Part shown: in pieces, positions 50,912 through 59,555 of the stretch
Layout of the letters: every line of letters begins with the position of its first letter
Numbering within the stretch: position 1 is the stretch's first letter
Assembly (NCBI RefSeq): GCF_042658365.1
Contig: NZ_JBHSQC010000015.1
DNA length: 64,000 bases
DNA from: Carnobacterium_A antarcticum
GTDB taxonomy: Bacteria; Bacillota; Bacilli; Lactobacillales; Carnobacteriaceae
Reading direction: 5' to 3' (one strand)
The notes under the pieces: generated by a model
The model's database searches: none
Seen by the model: only the letters and a program-made list of their open reading frames with translations
What the model was told of the DNA's origin: nothing
Translations under genes and position numbers: made by a program

Positions 50912-52679
50912 CGCTAGAACAGATGAAGAGCTGGAACAAGAATTTAATATAAACCAATTTAAACGTTTAGGCGGCTATTTGAAGCCTTACAAAAGTGCTT
51001 TGATCAAAATTCTGTTTGTCATCTTGATTTCGAATATTGTCTTAGTGCTAGGTCCATATCTTACCAGTATCGTGATCGATGAATCCATTCCAAACAAAGA
51101 CACCGGCCAAATGACTTGGATCATCGTCTTCTTTTCATTGGCGACTTTGGTCGGAGGCTGGTGTTCAAGGTATCGCATCCAACACATTACTTTGCTAGGG
51201 CAAGATGTCTTAAAAGATATGCGGTCTGAAATTTTTGAACATTTGCAAAAATTATCTTTTTCTTATTTCGATACTCGGCCTCATGGGAAAATCGTTATTC
51301 GCGTAGTGAATTACATCAACTCATTGAGCGATTTGCTTTCAAATGGGCTGATCAATGTTATTTCAGATGTTTTAAGTTTAGTGGTGACATTAGTCTTTAT
51401 GTTTTCGATCGATGTCAAACTAACGTTGTACAGTTTTATTTTATTGCCTGTTTTATTCGTGATCACATTAGTGATTCAAAAGAAACAACGAAAAGCTTTC
51501 CAAGAAGTCAGCAACAAACAAGCCAATTTAAATGCTTATATCCATGAAAGTGTTTCAGGAATTAAAATAACTCAATCCTTTACACGTGAAACGATCAATA
51601 ACACTATTTTCGCAGAAGTGAGTGAAGACCAACGCACAACATGGATGAAAGCTGTGAAAATCCAATTGCTGCTAGCGCCTGCTATCCAAAACATAGCGAC
51701 CATCACTATTTCAATTATTTACTTTGTTGGAATTCGAGGATTAGGCGTTGATGTTTCAACAGGTGTGTTGATTGCTTTTATTGGATACGTCAATAACTTT
51801 TGGAATCCGATGGTCAATATTGGTAATTTTTATAATTCACTAATTACGGGGACAGCCTATTTGGAACGGATTTTTGAAACATTGGATGTTGAACCTGAAA
51901 TCACCGATGCAGAAGATGCTTTTGAAATGCCTCCAGTAAAAGGCGATGTTGTCTTCAATGATGTTACCTTTGGCTATACGCCAAAACAAACTATTTTTGA
52001 GCACCTGTCATTTCACGTGAAACCGGGAGAAACCATTGCCTTGGTAGGACCGACAGGAGCAGGGAAATCGACGGTCATTAACTTGATCAGCCGGTTTTAT
52101 GATGTTAACGATGGTGAGATTTTAATAGACGGGATGGACATCCGAAACGTGACGTTAAACTCATTGAGAAACCAAATGGGCGTGATGCTGCAAGATACCT
52201 TTATCTTTTCTGGTACCATTCTAGATAATATACGCTATGGTAAATTAGATGCGACGGAAGAAGAAGTCATGGAAGCCGCCAAAATCGTGCGGGCTCATGA
52301 GTTTATTATAAATATGAAAGATGGTTACCGGACAGTTATCAAAGAGCGAGGCAGTACGTTATCTGCCGGACAACGGCAATTGATTTCATTTGCCAGAACG
52401 CTGTTATCTGATCCTAAAGTACTGATTTTGGATGAAGCAACTTCCAGTATCGATACTCAAACAGAAATTATCTTGCAAGAAGGATTAGACCGGCTATTGG
52501 AAGGACGCACGGCTTTTATTATTGCTCACCGTTTGTCTACAATTAAAAATAGTTCGCGTATTTTCTATATTGCGGATAAGAAAATTCAGGAATCAGGCAG
52601 TCATGATGAACTGATGGCTCAAAAAGGCCTTTATTATGAATTGTACAAAACTCAGTTTGATTTATTGCAAGAAATCTAA
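50898..52679 (+). CDS. Heterodimeric multidrug-type ABC exporter, subunit with active catalytic Glu
   Basis: Partner of the preceding subunit: 593 residues, six transmembrane helices (about 35-330) and an ATPase with Walker A GPTGAGKST, signature LSAGQRQLISFARTL and Walker B VLILDEATSSID. The signature is SAGQ instead of SGGQ, the usual mark of the noncanonical composite site in this family, while the Glu after Walker B is intact. The start overlaps the upstream gene, preceded by GAGGTGA. Ended by a strong hairpin. Likely an exporter of drugs, antimicrobial peptides or lipids. Confidence 0.94.
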   Translation: MAQSNARTDEELEQEFNINQFKRLGGYLKPYKSALIKILFVILISNIVLVLGPYLTSIVIDESIPNKDTGQMTWIIVFFSLATLVGGWCSRYRIQHITLLGQDVLKDMRSEIFEHLQKLSFSYFDTRPHGKIVIRVVNYINSLSDLLSNGLINVISDVLSLVVTLVFMFSIDVKLTLYSFILLPVLFVITLVIQKKQRKAFQEVSNKQANLNAYIHESVSGIKITQSFTRETINNTIFAEVSEDQRTTWMKAVKIQLLLAPAIQNIATITISIIYFVGIRGLGVDVSTGVLIAFIGYVNNFWNPMVNIGNFYNSLITGTAYLERIFETLDVEPEITDAEDAFEMPPVKGDVVFNDVTFGYTPKQTIFEHLSFHVKPGETIALVGPTGAGKSTVINLISRFYDVNDGEILIDGMDIRNVTLNSLRNQMGVMLQDTFIFSGTILDNIRYGKLDATEEEVMEAAKIVRAHEFIINMKDGYRTVIKERGSTLSAGQRQLISFARTLLSDPKVLILDEATSSIDTQTEIILQEGLDRLLEGRTAFIIAHRLSTIKNSSRIFYIADKKIQESGSHDELMAQKGLYYELYKTQFDLLQEI

Positions 52680-52685
52680 AGCGAG

Positions 52686-52725
52686 AAAAAAGTCAGATGC
52701 GTTGAAACCGTATCTGACTTTTTTT
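52686..52725 (+). terminator. Intrinsic terminator of the exporter operon
   Basis: AAAAAAGTCAGAT pairs with ATCTGACTTTTTTT over a 12-base loop. Confidence 0.93.
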
Positions 52726-52809
52726 GTCGCAATCCATTCTATTAACGAGTAGAATAGTGGTATGTTATGCTTGAACTAGAATGAAAAGAATGAAATGAGG
52801 ACTACAAAA

Positions 52810-53577
52810 ATGACAAACCAGATTTTTGAAAAAGAACACCAAGTCAGCTACTACGAATGTGATGCAACACGTCGAATCACTATCCCGATGCTGATCAATA
52901 TTATGATGCACGTTTCAGGCGAGCAAAGCCATGCGCTAGGCGTAGGCGATGAACAATTGAATGATAAAGGATTGGCTTGGATCGTTTTACAATACGAAAT
53001 GAACATTACGCAAGTTCCTGAGTTTTATAAAACCATTAAAGTGACCACGCAAGCTATGTCTTACAATAAATTGTTTTGTTACCGTGATTTTAATGTATAC
53101 GATGAAGCCGGCAATCTATGTGTTACAGCGCACAGCACATTTGCACTGCTGGATGTTACGCAGCGGAAAATGGTTCGTATCCAAGATGAAGTTGTCGCAC
53201 CTTTCGAAGCAGAGTTTTCTAAAAAGTTGATTCGAACACCAAAGCCTGAAAAGGTAGCAGATGAATTGACGGTATCAAATGAATATCGTGTGCGTTATTT
53301 GGACATTGACAGCAATCAGCATGTGAATAATTCTAAATACATTGACTGGGCAATGGACACTTTAGATTATGAGTTTTTGACTACTCATAAATTAACCTAT
53401 CTAAACATTAAATTTGAAAAAGAAGTTTACTATGGCGATAGGATCCAAAGTCAAATGAGCCTGCATGAAGCGGAAAATGGCAAAATCGTATCGGCTCATC
53501 GCATTGTAACAGGAAGTACAACCAACAGTGAAGCTAGTATGGTCTGGGAAAAATCAGAAGATGAAGTAAGCAGGTGA
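52810..53577 (+). CDS. Acyl-ACP thioesterase (bacterial FatA/FatB type)
   Basis: Hydrolyses acyl-ACP to release fatty acids. 255 residues containing two hot-dog domains: first from VSYYECDATRRITIPMLINIMM to about 130, second from YRVRYLDIDSNQHVNNSKYIDWAMD with the catalytic Asn and His (NQHVNN) and downstream Glu. ATG at 52810 follows GAGGA; an ATG 15 bases earlier is possible. A short gap leads to the LacI-type gene; the two may be co-transcribed although unrelated in function. Confidence 0.92.
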   Translation: MTNQIFEKEHQVSYYECDATRRITIPMLINIMMHVSGEQSHALGVGDEQLNDKGLAWIVLQYEMNITQVPEFYKTIKVTTQAMSYNKLFCYRDFNVYDEAGNLCVTAHSTFALLDVTQRKMVRIQDEVVAPFEAEFSKKLIRTPKPEKVADELTVSNEYRVRYLDIDSNQHVNNSKYIDWAMDTLDYEFLTTHKLTYLNIKFEKEVYYGDRIQSQMSLHEAENGKIVSAHRIVTGSTTNSEASMVWEKSEDEVSR

Positions 53578-53581
53578 GTGC

Positions 53582-54562
53582 ATGGTAACCATCAACGATA
53601 TCGCTAAACGTGCAAATGTCGCAAAAAGCACGGTTTCAAGGTACTTAAATGGGGGTTCTGTCAGTCAAAAAACAAAAGAGAAATTAAATCAAATTGTGGC
53701 CGAGACTGGTTATACTCCTAATACATTTGCGCAAAGCCTAAAAGCGAAAAAAACGAATATGATCGGCACCATTATCCCACGATTGGATTCTTATTCAGCC
53801 AATGAAGCGTTAGCCTCTATTGATGAAGAACTGAGAGAACGCAATTTTCAATTATTGATCACCAATACGAACCAGTTGTCGGCTAGAGAAATTGAGAGCA
53901 TTTATTCTCTAGCTAAGCAAAAAGTAGCAGGCATTCTTTTATTTGCTACAGTGATTACAGAAGAGCACAAAAAAGCCATCACAGAAGTAGGCATACCGGT
54001 TATTTTGTTAGGCCAACAAGCAGAAGGTTTTTACCATATTGTTCATGAAGAGTACCAAGCGGGTTATAAGTTGGGAAAATACGCTACTCGTTTAGGCCAT
54101 AAAGACTTTTTATACCTAAACGTTTTTGAAGCAGATGTTGCAGTTGGACAGTTACGAAAAAATGGTGTTTTGGCTGCGTTAAAGGAAGAAAAGGAAAGTT
54201 CTGTAGAGATGGTTGAAGTAAGCTTTTCTTTTGAAAAAGCTTACGAACAAGCATTAAAATTGTTGCCCACGTTAAAAGCAACATATATCTTTTGTGCAAC
54301 CGACAATATTGCGCTAGCGGTTTTAAAAGCAGCACACAAACTAGGATTAGAAGTTCCAACAGCTTTTTCATTATCTGGTTTCGGAGGGTATCAGATTACG
54401 TCCATTGTGACTCCCTCGATTACCACCGTAAAATATGCCTATAAAGAATTAGGGCAAGTAGCGGTGCAAAACCTGATTAAATTGCTTGATGGCGAAGAGG
54501 TTCCTGAAGAAGTTCAGCTAACCAATGAATTGATTGCAAATGAATCCACCCAACAGTACTGA
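53582..54562 (+). CDS. scrR: LacI family regulator, probable sucrose repressor
   Basis: A 326-residue regulator: N-terminal helix-turn-helix (residues 3-25, INDIAKRANVAKSTVSRYLNGG), hinge helix about 48-58, and a periplasmic-binding-protein-like core. It precedes the sucrose PTS and hydrolase genes, and two operators for a LacI-type protein flank their promoter (54646-54679), so sucrose repression is likely. The ligand is probably a fructose or sucrose-6-phosphate derivative as in other ScrR proteins. AGGTGA overlaps the previous stop and serves as the ribosome binding site. Confidence 0.88.
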   Translation: MVTINDIAKRANVAKSTVSRYLNGGSVSQKTKEKLNQIVAETGYTPNTFAQSLKAKKTNMIGTIIPRLDSYSANEALASIDEELRERNFQLLITNTNQLSAREIESIYSLAKQKVAGILLFATVITEEHKKAITEVGIPVILLGQQAEGFYHIVHEEYQAGYKLGKYATRLGHKDFLYLNVFEADVAVGQLRKNGVLAALKEEKESSVEMVEVSFSFEKAYEQALKLLPTLKATYIFCATDNIALAVLKAAHKLGLEVPTAFSLSGFGGYQITSIVTPSITTVKYAYKELGQVAVQNLIKLLDGEEVPEEVQLTNELIANESTQQY

Positions 54563-54563
54563 A

Positions 54564-54612
54564 AAGAGCCTAAACCTATCGTTTCGCAACAGGTTTAGGC
54601 TCTTAATTTTAA
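54564..54612 (+). terminator. Intrinsic terminator of scrR
   Basis: AAGAGCCTAAACCT pairs with AGGTTTAGGCTCTT over a 13-base loop, followed by AATTTT. Confidence 0.88.
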
Positions 54613-54631
54613 AAATCCAAGGCAATTAAAC

Positions 54632-54679
54632 TAGACAATAACAATGAAATCGGTTAAACTAATAATAGAAACCGGTTCC
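54632..54679 (+). promoter_or_regulatory. Sucrose operon promoter with paired operators
   Basis: TAGACA (54632-54637), a 17-base spacer and TAAACT (54655-54660). GAAATCGGTT (54646-54655) lies between the boxes and GAAACCGGTTCC (54668-54679) over the start of transcription. The two centres are 22 bp apart, about two helical turns, so a LacI-type repressor could bind both on one face. Confidence 0.75.
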
Positions 54680-54713
54680 AATAAAAAGAATTCCTTAAAA
54701 GGAGGAAATAAAG

Positions 54714-56117
54714 ATGTCAGAAAATGAGAGAATTGCTAAAGAAGTGATTGCGGCAGTGGGAGGAAAAGAAAACATTCAATCTATTGCTCACTGTGCCACA
54801 CGTTTGCGTATTATGGTAAATAAAGAAGAAGCAATAGACAAAGAAGCGGTAGAAAATATCGATAAAGTAAAAGGGGCATTTTTTAATTCAGGTCAATTTC
54901 AAATCATTTTTGGAACCGGTACCGTCAATAAGATTTATGAAGAAGTTGTGGGGCTTGGTGCATCTGCAGGGTCGACTAGCGAAATGAAACAAGAAGCTAA
55001 GAAACAAGGAAACGTATTCCAACGGATGATTCGTACTTTTGGTGACGTATTTGTCCCGATTATTCCAGTATTGGTTGCGACAGGACTGTTTATGGGCTTG
55101 CGTGGGTTATTGACACAAGAACAAGTTTTGGCAATTTTTGGCATGGCGCCCACAGATATTAGTGCTAACTTTTTGATGTATACAGAAGTATTAACCGATA
55201 CAGCTTTTGCTTTCTTACCGGCATTGGTTGCCTGGTCTTCATTTAAAGTATTTGGCGGATCGCCCGTTATTGGGATTGTTTTAGGTTTGATGCTGGTCAA
55301 TCCAGCGCTTCCAAATGCTTATGAAGTTGCAGCGGGTACCGTAAACCCCATCACCATGTTTGGCTTTATTCCAGTAGTTGGTTACCAAGGAACCGTTTTG
55401 CCTGCTTTTATTGCCGGTTTTGTGGGAGCTAAATTAGAAAGATGGATACGGAAGTACGTTCCAGAATATTTAGATTTACTGTTGACACCTTTCTTGACAC
55501 TCTTGATCATGAGTGTTTTATCGTTGTTTATTATTGGGCCGGTTTTTCATTCATTAGAAGAAGTAGTATTGAATGCGACAATTTGGGCACTAGCGTTGCC
55601 ATTTGGCTTAGCAGGATTGATTATAGGCGGCTTAAATCAAATCATTGTGGTGACGGGTATTCACCACCTCTTTAATTTCCTAGAGATTCAGCTGTTGTCA
55701 AATACTGGAGTAAACCCATATAACGGGATCATTACGGCCAGTGTTGCCGCACAAGGCGGAGCTTCTTTAGCTGTAGCGATGAAAACAAAATCTAAAAAAC
55801 TGAAAGCTCTAGCTTATCCTTCTACATTATCAGCCTTTCTTGGCATCACAGAGCCAGCTGTTTTCGGAGTGAATTTACGTTATGTCAAACCGTTTATTTT
55901 TGGTTTAGTCGGTGGAGCAGCAGGAGGTTTCTTTGGAAATATTATTGGTTTAGAAGCAACAGGGATGGCTGTAACGGTTATTCCAGGAGCCTTATTGTAT
56001 TTAAACAACCAAATTCTTTGGTACCTGTTGACGAATGTGATCGCCATTGCGGTAGCTTTTGGCTTAACTTATTTCTTTGGTTACAGTGACAAAATGAAAA
56101 ATGAATTGGAAGCTTGA
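54714..56117 (+). CDS. scrA: PTS sucrose-type transporter subunit EIIBC
   Basis: Imports and phosphorylates a sugar, sucrose by context. 467 residues: EIIB domain (1-~90) with the phospho-acceptor Cys27 (IAHCATRLR), then EIIC (about 105-460) with ten hydrophobic segments and GITEPAVFGVNLRY, the usual substrate-loop signature of glucose-superfamily permeases. There is no EIIA domain, so a soluble or shared EIIA-Glc must donate phosphate. AAAGGAGG lies nine bases before ATG. The hydrolase gene starts 15 bases after its stop. Confidence 0.9.
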   Translation: MSENERIAKEVIAAVGGKENIQSIAHCATRLRIMVNKEEAIDKEAVENIDKVKGAFFNSGQFQIIFGTGTVNKIYEEVVGLGASAGSTSEMKQEAKKQGNVFQRMIRTFGDVFVPIIPVLVATGLFMGLRGLLTQEQVLAIFGMAPTDISANFLMYTEVLTDTAFAFLPALVAWSSFKVFGGSPVIGIVLGLMLVNPALPNAYEVAAGTVNPITMFGFIPVVGYQGTVLPAFIAGFVGAKLERWIRKYVPEYLDLLLTPFLTLLIMSVLSLFIIGPVFHSLEEVVLNATIWALALPFGLAGLIIGGLNQIIVVTGIHHLFNFLEIQLLSNTGVNPYNGIITASVAAQGGASLAVAMKTKSKKLKALAYPSTLSAFLGITEPAVFGVNLRYVKPFIFGLVGGAAGGFFGNIIGLEATGMAVTVIPGALLYLNNQILWYLLTNVIAIAVAFGLTYFFGYSDKMKNELEA

Positions 56118-56131
56118 AAGGAAGTTTAAGG

Positions 56132-57514
56132 ATGACACGTACTAAAAATAGAGGAGAATATGAGCTGGGTTATCACATTACGCCTCCTAAAGGCTTGTTG
56201 AATGATCCCAATGGATTGATTCAATTTAAAGGGGTCTACCATGTCTTTTACCAATGGAACCAAAACGATACGACCCATAATACCAAAAGTTGGGGGCACG
56301 TTGCTTCAACGGATTTGATTCATTGGACCGAGCAGCCAGCAGCTTTGGAACCGGTCGATTGGTTTGATAAAGATGGCTGTTATTCCGGCAGTGCTGTATC
56401 TTTTGAAAATAAATTGTATTTGTTCTATACCGGAAATGTCCGAAACGAAGCGAATGAACGCGAAAGCTATCAATGTTTAGCTGTTTCAGAAGATGGCGTG
56501 CATTTTGAAAAGAAAGGGCCGATTTTGAAACAGCCCGCGGGATACACAGCACATGTGAGGGATCCAAAAGTTTGGCAAGGAAAGAATAACGATTGGTGGA
56601 TGGTATTAGGGGCACAAAAAGTTGATTTGACGGGGGATGCTTTGGTGTATCATTCGAAGAATCTAATCGATTGGACATGCACAGGTTCGCTTTTGGATGA
56701 TGAGCTTGATTTTGGATTTATGTGGGAATGTCCGGATTTAGTGCACTTCAACCAAAAATCAGCGTTTATTTTTTCTCCACAAGGAATCATGGCCCGAGGA
56801 GATGAGTTTAACAATATTTATCAATCCGGTTATTTAACTGGGGTATTTACAGAAGCAGGCAAATTTTTAACCGATGAGCAGCCTTTTAAAGAGTTGGATA
56901 GAGGGTTTGAATTTTACGCTCCGCAAACTTTCCAAGACGATAAAGGACGTCAGCTTTTATTTGGTTGGATGGGAGTCATGGAACCAGCAATTGAAGCAGC
57001 TGTTCCCACTATCCAAGACGGCTGGATCCACTCTTTGACGATTCCTAGAGAATTGATTTATGCTGATGGACAATTAAACCAGCGGCCAGCAGCAGAATTG
57101 AAACAATTAAGGCATGGTTCTCCTTTAGTTGTGGAAGGGAAAGCCGAAGCATCACTGCAGCTGCCTACATTGCAAAATGAGATTCTGGTAGACTGGGAGA
57201 AAACGGCCGGTTCATTCAAGCTTCAGATAAGAAAAGATGTTGACATTGAGTACGATCAGCACCGAAACCGAGTGCAGGTTTCGCGGTCAAATTGGCTGAC
57301 TGGCGATAGAGAGACCCGGGCGGTCACATTGACAAAGCCTTTGACGCAACTGCACTTGTTTCTTGAAAGTTCTTCGTTGGAATTGTTTGTTAACCAAGGG
57401 GAAGAAGTTTTCTCCTTGCGGTATTTCCCGGAGCAAGAAGCAAGGACAGTTGATGTGGATGCGTGTGAAACGGGTAAAGAACCCCAAATCACATTGTACA
57501 CTCTAGAAAATTGA
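56132..57514 (+). CDS. scrB: Sucrose-6-phosphate hydrolase (GH32)
   Basis: Splits sucrose-6-phosphate into glucose-6-phosphate and fructose in the cytoplasm. 460 residues: five-bladed propeller with nucleophile Asp25 in LLNDPNG, the RDP transition-state stabiliser in AHVRDPKVW and the acid/base Glu in MWECPDLV, then a C-terminal beta-sandwich (about 330-460). The ATG at 56132 is preferred because AAAGGAAG lies eight bases upstream; the frame beginning at 56114 starts in that site. Last gene of the operon. Confidence 0.94.
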   Translation: MTRTKNRGEYELGYHITPPKGLLNDPNGLIQFKGVYHVFYQWNQNDTTHNTKSWGHVASTDLIHWTEQPAALEPVDWFDKDGCYSGSAVSFENKLYLFYTGNVRNEANERESYQCLAVSEDGVHFEKKGPILKQPAGYTAHVRDPKVWQGKNNDWWMVLGAQKVDLTGDALVYHSKNLIDWTCTGSLLDDELDFGFMWECPDLVHFNQKSAFIFSPQGIMARGDEFNNIYQSGYLTGVFTEAGKFLTDEQPFKELDRGFEFYAPQTFQDDKGRQLLFGWMGVMEPAIEAAVPTIQDGWIHSLTIPRELIYADGQLNQRPAAELKQLRHGSPLVVEGKAEASLQLPTLQNEILVDWEKTAGSFKLQIRKDVDIEYDQHRNRVQVSRSNWLTGDRETRAVTLTKPLTQLHLFLESSSLELFVNQGEEVFSLRYFPEQEARTVDVDACETGKEPQITLYTLEN

Positions 57515-57517
57515 TCT

Positions 57518-57557
57518 AAAAAAGCTCCATTCTCTGATCGTAGAGAATGGAGCTTTT
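57518..57557. terminator. Intrinsic terminator, bidirectional
   Basis: AAAAGCTCCATTCTCT pairs with AGAGAATGGAGCTTTT. It closes the sucrose operon and the convergent asparaginase gene. Confidence 0.93.
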
Positions 57558-57560
57558 GGA

Positions 57561-58526
57561 TTAAAAATACTGAGCAATTTCTTCAAGATTTTGAGTTTTA
57601 TTTAGAGCAACCATTAATTTGATCCGGGCTTTAGGCCCAGTCAGACCATTGGTGAAAATAACGCCAGCTTCGCTCAACCGTTTACCGCCGCCAGGATAAT
57701 CATAGACGTCTTGAGCAATGCCGTTGAAAGAGCGTGAAACCAAAACAACAGGAATGTTTCGATTTAAAATACGCTGCAATGCCGGCAGAGTCGCTGGCGG
57801 TAAATTTCCGGCACCAAGCGCTTCAATGATCAGCCCGTCGGTTTGGTCATTATTTAGAGCATCAAATAAAACGCCATCCATCCCAGAATAGGCTTTTAAG
57901 AGGTAAACGGACTTATCCACAGTCGTGATCTCGAATTTTTCTTCTGCAATCAATTTTTGGAAAAAAAGGACCTCATTTTTAGAAATAAGCCCAATCGGCC
58001 CAAAAGTCGGGGTTTGGAAAGTTGCGACGTTTGATGTATGTGTTTTTGTCACATAGCGGGCAGTATGGATCTCATCGTTCATAACTACCAGCACGCCTTT
58101 GTTTTGAGCTTCATCTGCTAAAGCAACCCAAACAGCGCTTTGAAAGTTGTAAAGACCATCAGAGCCGATTTCATTGCTGGAACGCATAGCTCCCGTGATG
58201 ACGATGGGCACTTGATGATCCAGTGTTAAATCTAAAAAGTAAGCTGTTTCTTCTAACGTATCGGTTCCATGTGTAATGACGACACCGTCAGCTTCTTTTG
58301 ACAAAATGGCTTTTTCGATCCGTTTTTTTAACAACAACATTTCTTTTGGCGTGATGTGAGGAGAAGGGAGTTGAAAAAAATCCTCCACGATCAAATGAGC
58401 TTCTTGGTCAAATAAATGGCTGTGTTTCTGTAACGGGTTCTCTGCATTTGGACGAACTTTACCAGTGGTTTGGTCTTCGCTCATCGCAATCGTTCCTCCA
58501 GTGTGTAAAACTAGAATAGTTTTCAT
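57561..58526 (-). CDS. ansA: Type I/II L-asparaginase
   Basis: Hydrolyses L-asparagine to aspartate and ammonia. 321 residues with both catalytic threonines: T12 in HTGGTIAM and the THGTDT motif (about 86-91), plus the Lys of the second triad (TGAMR). There is no signal peptide, so the cytoplasmic AnsA type is likely. AGGAGG lies upstream of the ATG. The hairpin at 58555-58585 separates it from the next minus-strand gene, with a probable common transcript. Confidence 0.92.
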   Translation of the reverse strand: MKTILVLHTGGTIAMSEDQTTGKVRPNAENPLQKHSHLFDQEAHLIVEDFFQLPSPHITPKEMLLLKKRIEKAILSKEADGVVITHGTDTLEETAYFLDLTLDHQVPIVITGAMRSSNEIGSDGLYNFQSAVWVALADEAQNKGVLVVMNDEIHTARYVTKTHTSNVATFQTPTFGPIGLISKNEVLFFQKLIAEEKFEITTVDKSVYLLKAYSGMDGVLFDALNNDQTDGLIIEALGAGNLPPATLPALQRILNRNIPVVLVSRSFNGIAQDVYDYPGGGKRLSEAGVIFTNGLTGPKARIKLMVALNKTQNLEEIAQYF

Positions 58527-58554
58527 TTAAAATGCCTCCTTATTCACAGATAAA

Positions 58555-58585
58555 CACACTGCTAAAACCTTCGTTCAGCAGTGTG
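58555..58585 (-). terminator. Weak hairpin between hydrolase and asparaginase genes
   Basis: CACACTGCT pairs with AGCAGTGTG over a 13-base loop. On the minus strand only TTTATC follows, so termination would be partial. Confidence 0.5.
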
Positions 58586-58609
58586 CTCGCTTCGGTCAAT
58601 ATTCAGACC

Positions 58610-59227
58610 TTAATTAAAAAACGGATTCGTTAATTTTTCGTCTCCGATAGTTGAAGCGCCGCCATGTCCTGGATAAATACGCATCTCGTCTTCTAAATTA
58701 AAGAGTTGTTCACGGATTCCTTCCAGCAAAGCTTCAGGATTGCTTCCGGGTAAATCAGAACGTCCTATGCTGCCTTTAAATAAGGCATCACCTGTGATGA
58801 CGAAATCTTCAAAAATAAAACTAATTCCTCCAGGCGAGTGTCCTGGTGTTGGAACGACTCTGAATGTCAAACCGCCTAAGGTATAATCTTTCATCAATTC
58901 AAACTCAAATTCAGCTGGTTGAGCGATGATCGGTTTATCTCCATGAGCCGAAAGATTTAGTTCAGGATTGCCAAGCCAGTCTTTTTCTAAAGAACTAACG
59001 TATACAGGAATGTTATAAGTGGTACGAGTTTCTTCTAAAGCCCCGATATGATCATAGTGACAATGCGTTAATAAAATAGCTGCCGGTGTAACTTGCAATT
59101 CTTCAATTGCATTCATGATTTTTTGGAAATCATTACCTGGATCGACGATCAAAGCAGTTAAATTTTCATAAATAATATAACAGTTTTCTTCAATAGCGCC
59201 TGTTGCGATACGTTTAACTTCAGCCAT
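58610..59227 (-). CDS. Metallo-beta-lactamase-fold hydrolase (glyoxalase II-like)
   Basis: A 205-residue MBL-fold enzyme. Metal ligands: THCHYDH (H55, H57, D59, H60), the VPTPGHSPGG His, the GDALF Asp and the C-terminal YPGHG His. Length and spacing match the short YcbL/GloB-like group, which may act on S-lactoyl or related thioesters; the usual glyoxalase II C-terminal helical domain is absent. AGGTGGAG lies upstream of the ATG. Substrate unproved. Confidence 0.9.
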   Translation of the reverse strand: MAEVKRIATGAIEENCYIIYENLTALIVDPGNDFQKIMNAIEELQVTPAAILLTHCHYDHIGALEETRTTYNIPVYVSSLEKDWLGNPELNLSAHGDKPIIAQPAEFEFELMKDYTLGGLTFRVVPTPGHSPGGISFIFEDFVITGDALFKGSIGRSDLPGSNPEALLEGIREQLFNLEDEMRIYPGHGGASTIGDEKLTNPFFN

Positions 59228-59555
59228 ATTTACTCCACCTTCTCTTTTCTATTTAGTCTAAGTATAACTGAAATAAGACATAAATCAAAAGGCTGGACAT
59301 TTTATTAGCTGTTGCCGACAGAGCACCTTTATTTAATATGAGGAGAGAGCATGGTACACTTTAAAGAAAGAAAACCTTAGTCAAAGGCAGTTAATAATGA
59401 AAAAAACTAGAGCATAAAAGTTGGCGTTTAGCGGTTTCATTGGTTTATCGATGAAAAAGAAATTGTGAGAGACTGCTAAAATAGCCAGTAAAAAGCTATA
59501 TTTCAATTGAAATCCTGTTATACTAGTAAAAATAAAACAAGTGAGTGAGGCTATT
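59228..59555. other. Intergenic region before the DEAD helicase
   Basis: No gene seen. It carries the extended -10 TGTTATACT (59516-59524) and a perfect 14-bp palindrome ATTTCAATTGAAAT (59500-59513) just upstream of it. Confidence 0.55.
59500..59524 (+). promoter_or_regulatory. Promoter and palindrome upstream of the DEAD helicase
   Basis: TG-T-TATACT is an extended -10; no good -35 is present. ATTTCAATTGAAAT lies in the spacer and may be an operator. Confidence 0.55.
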
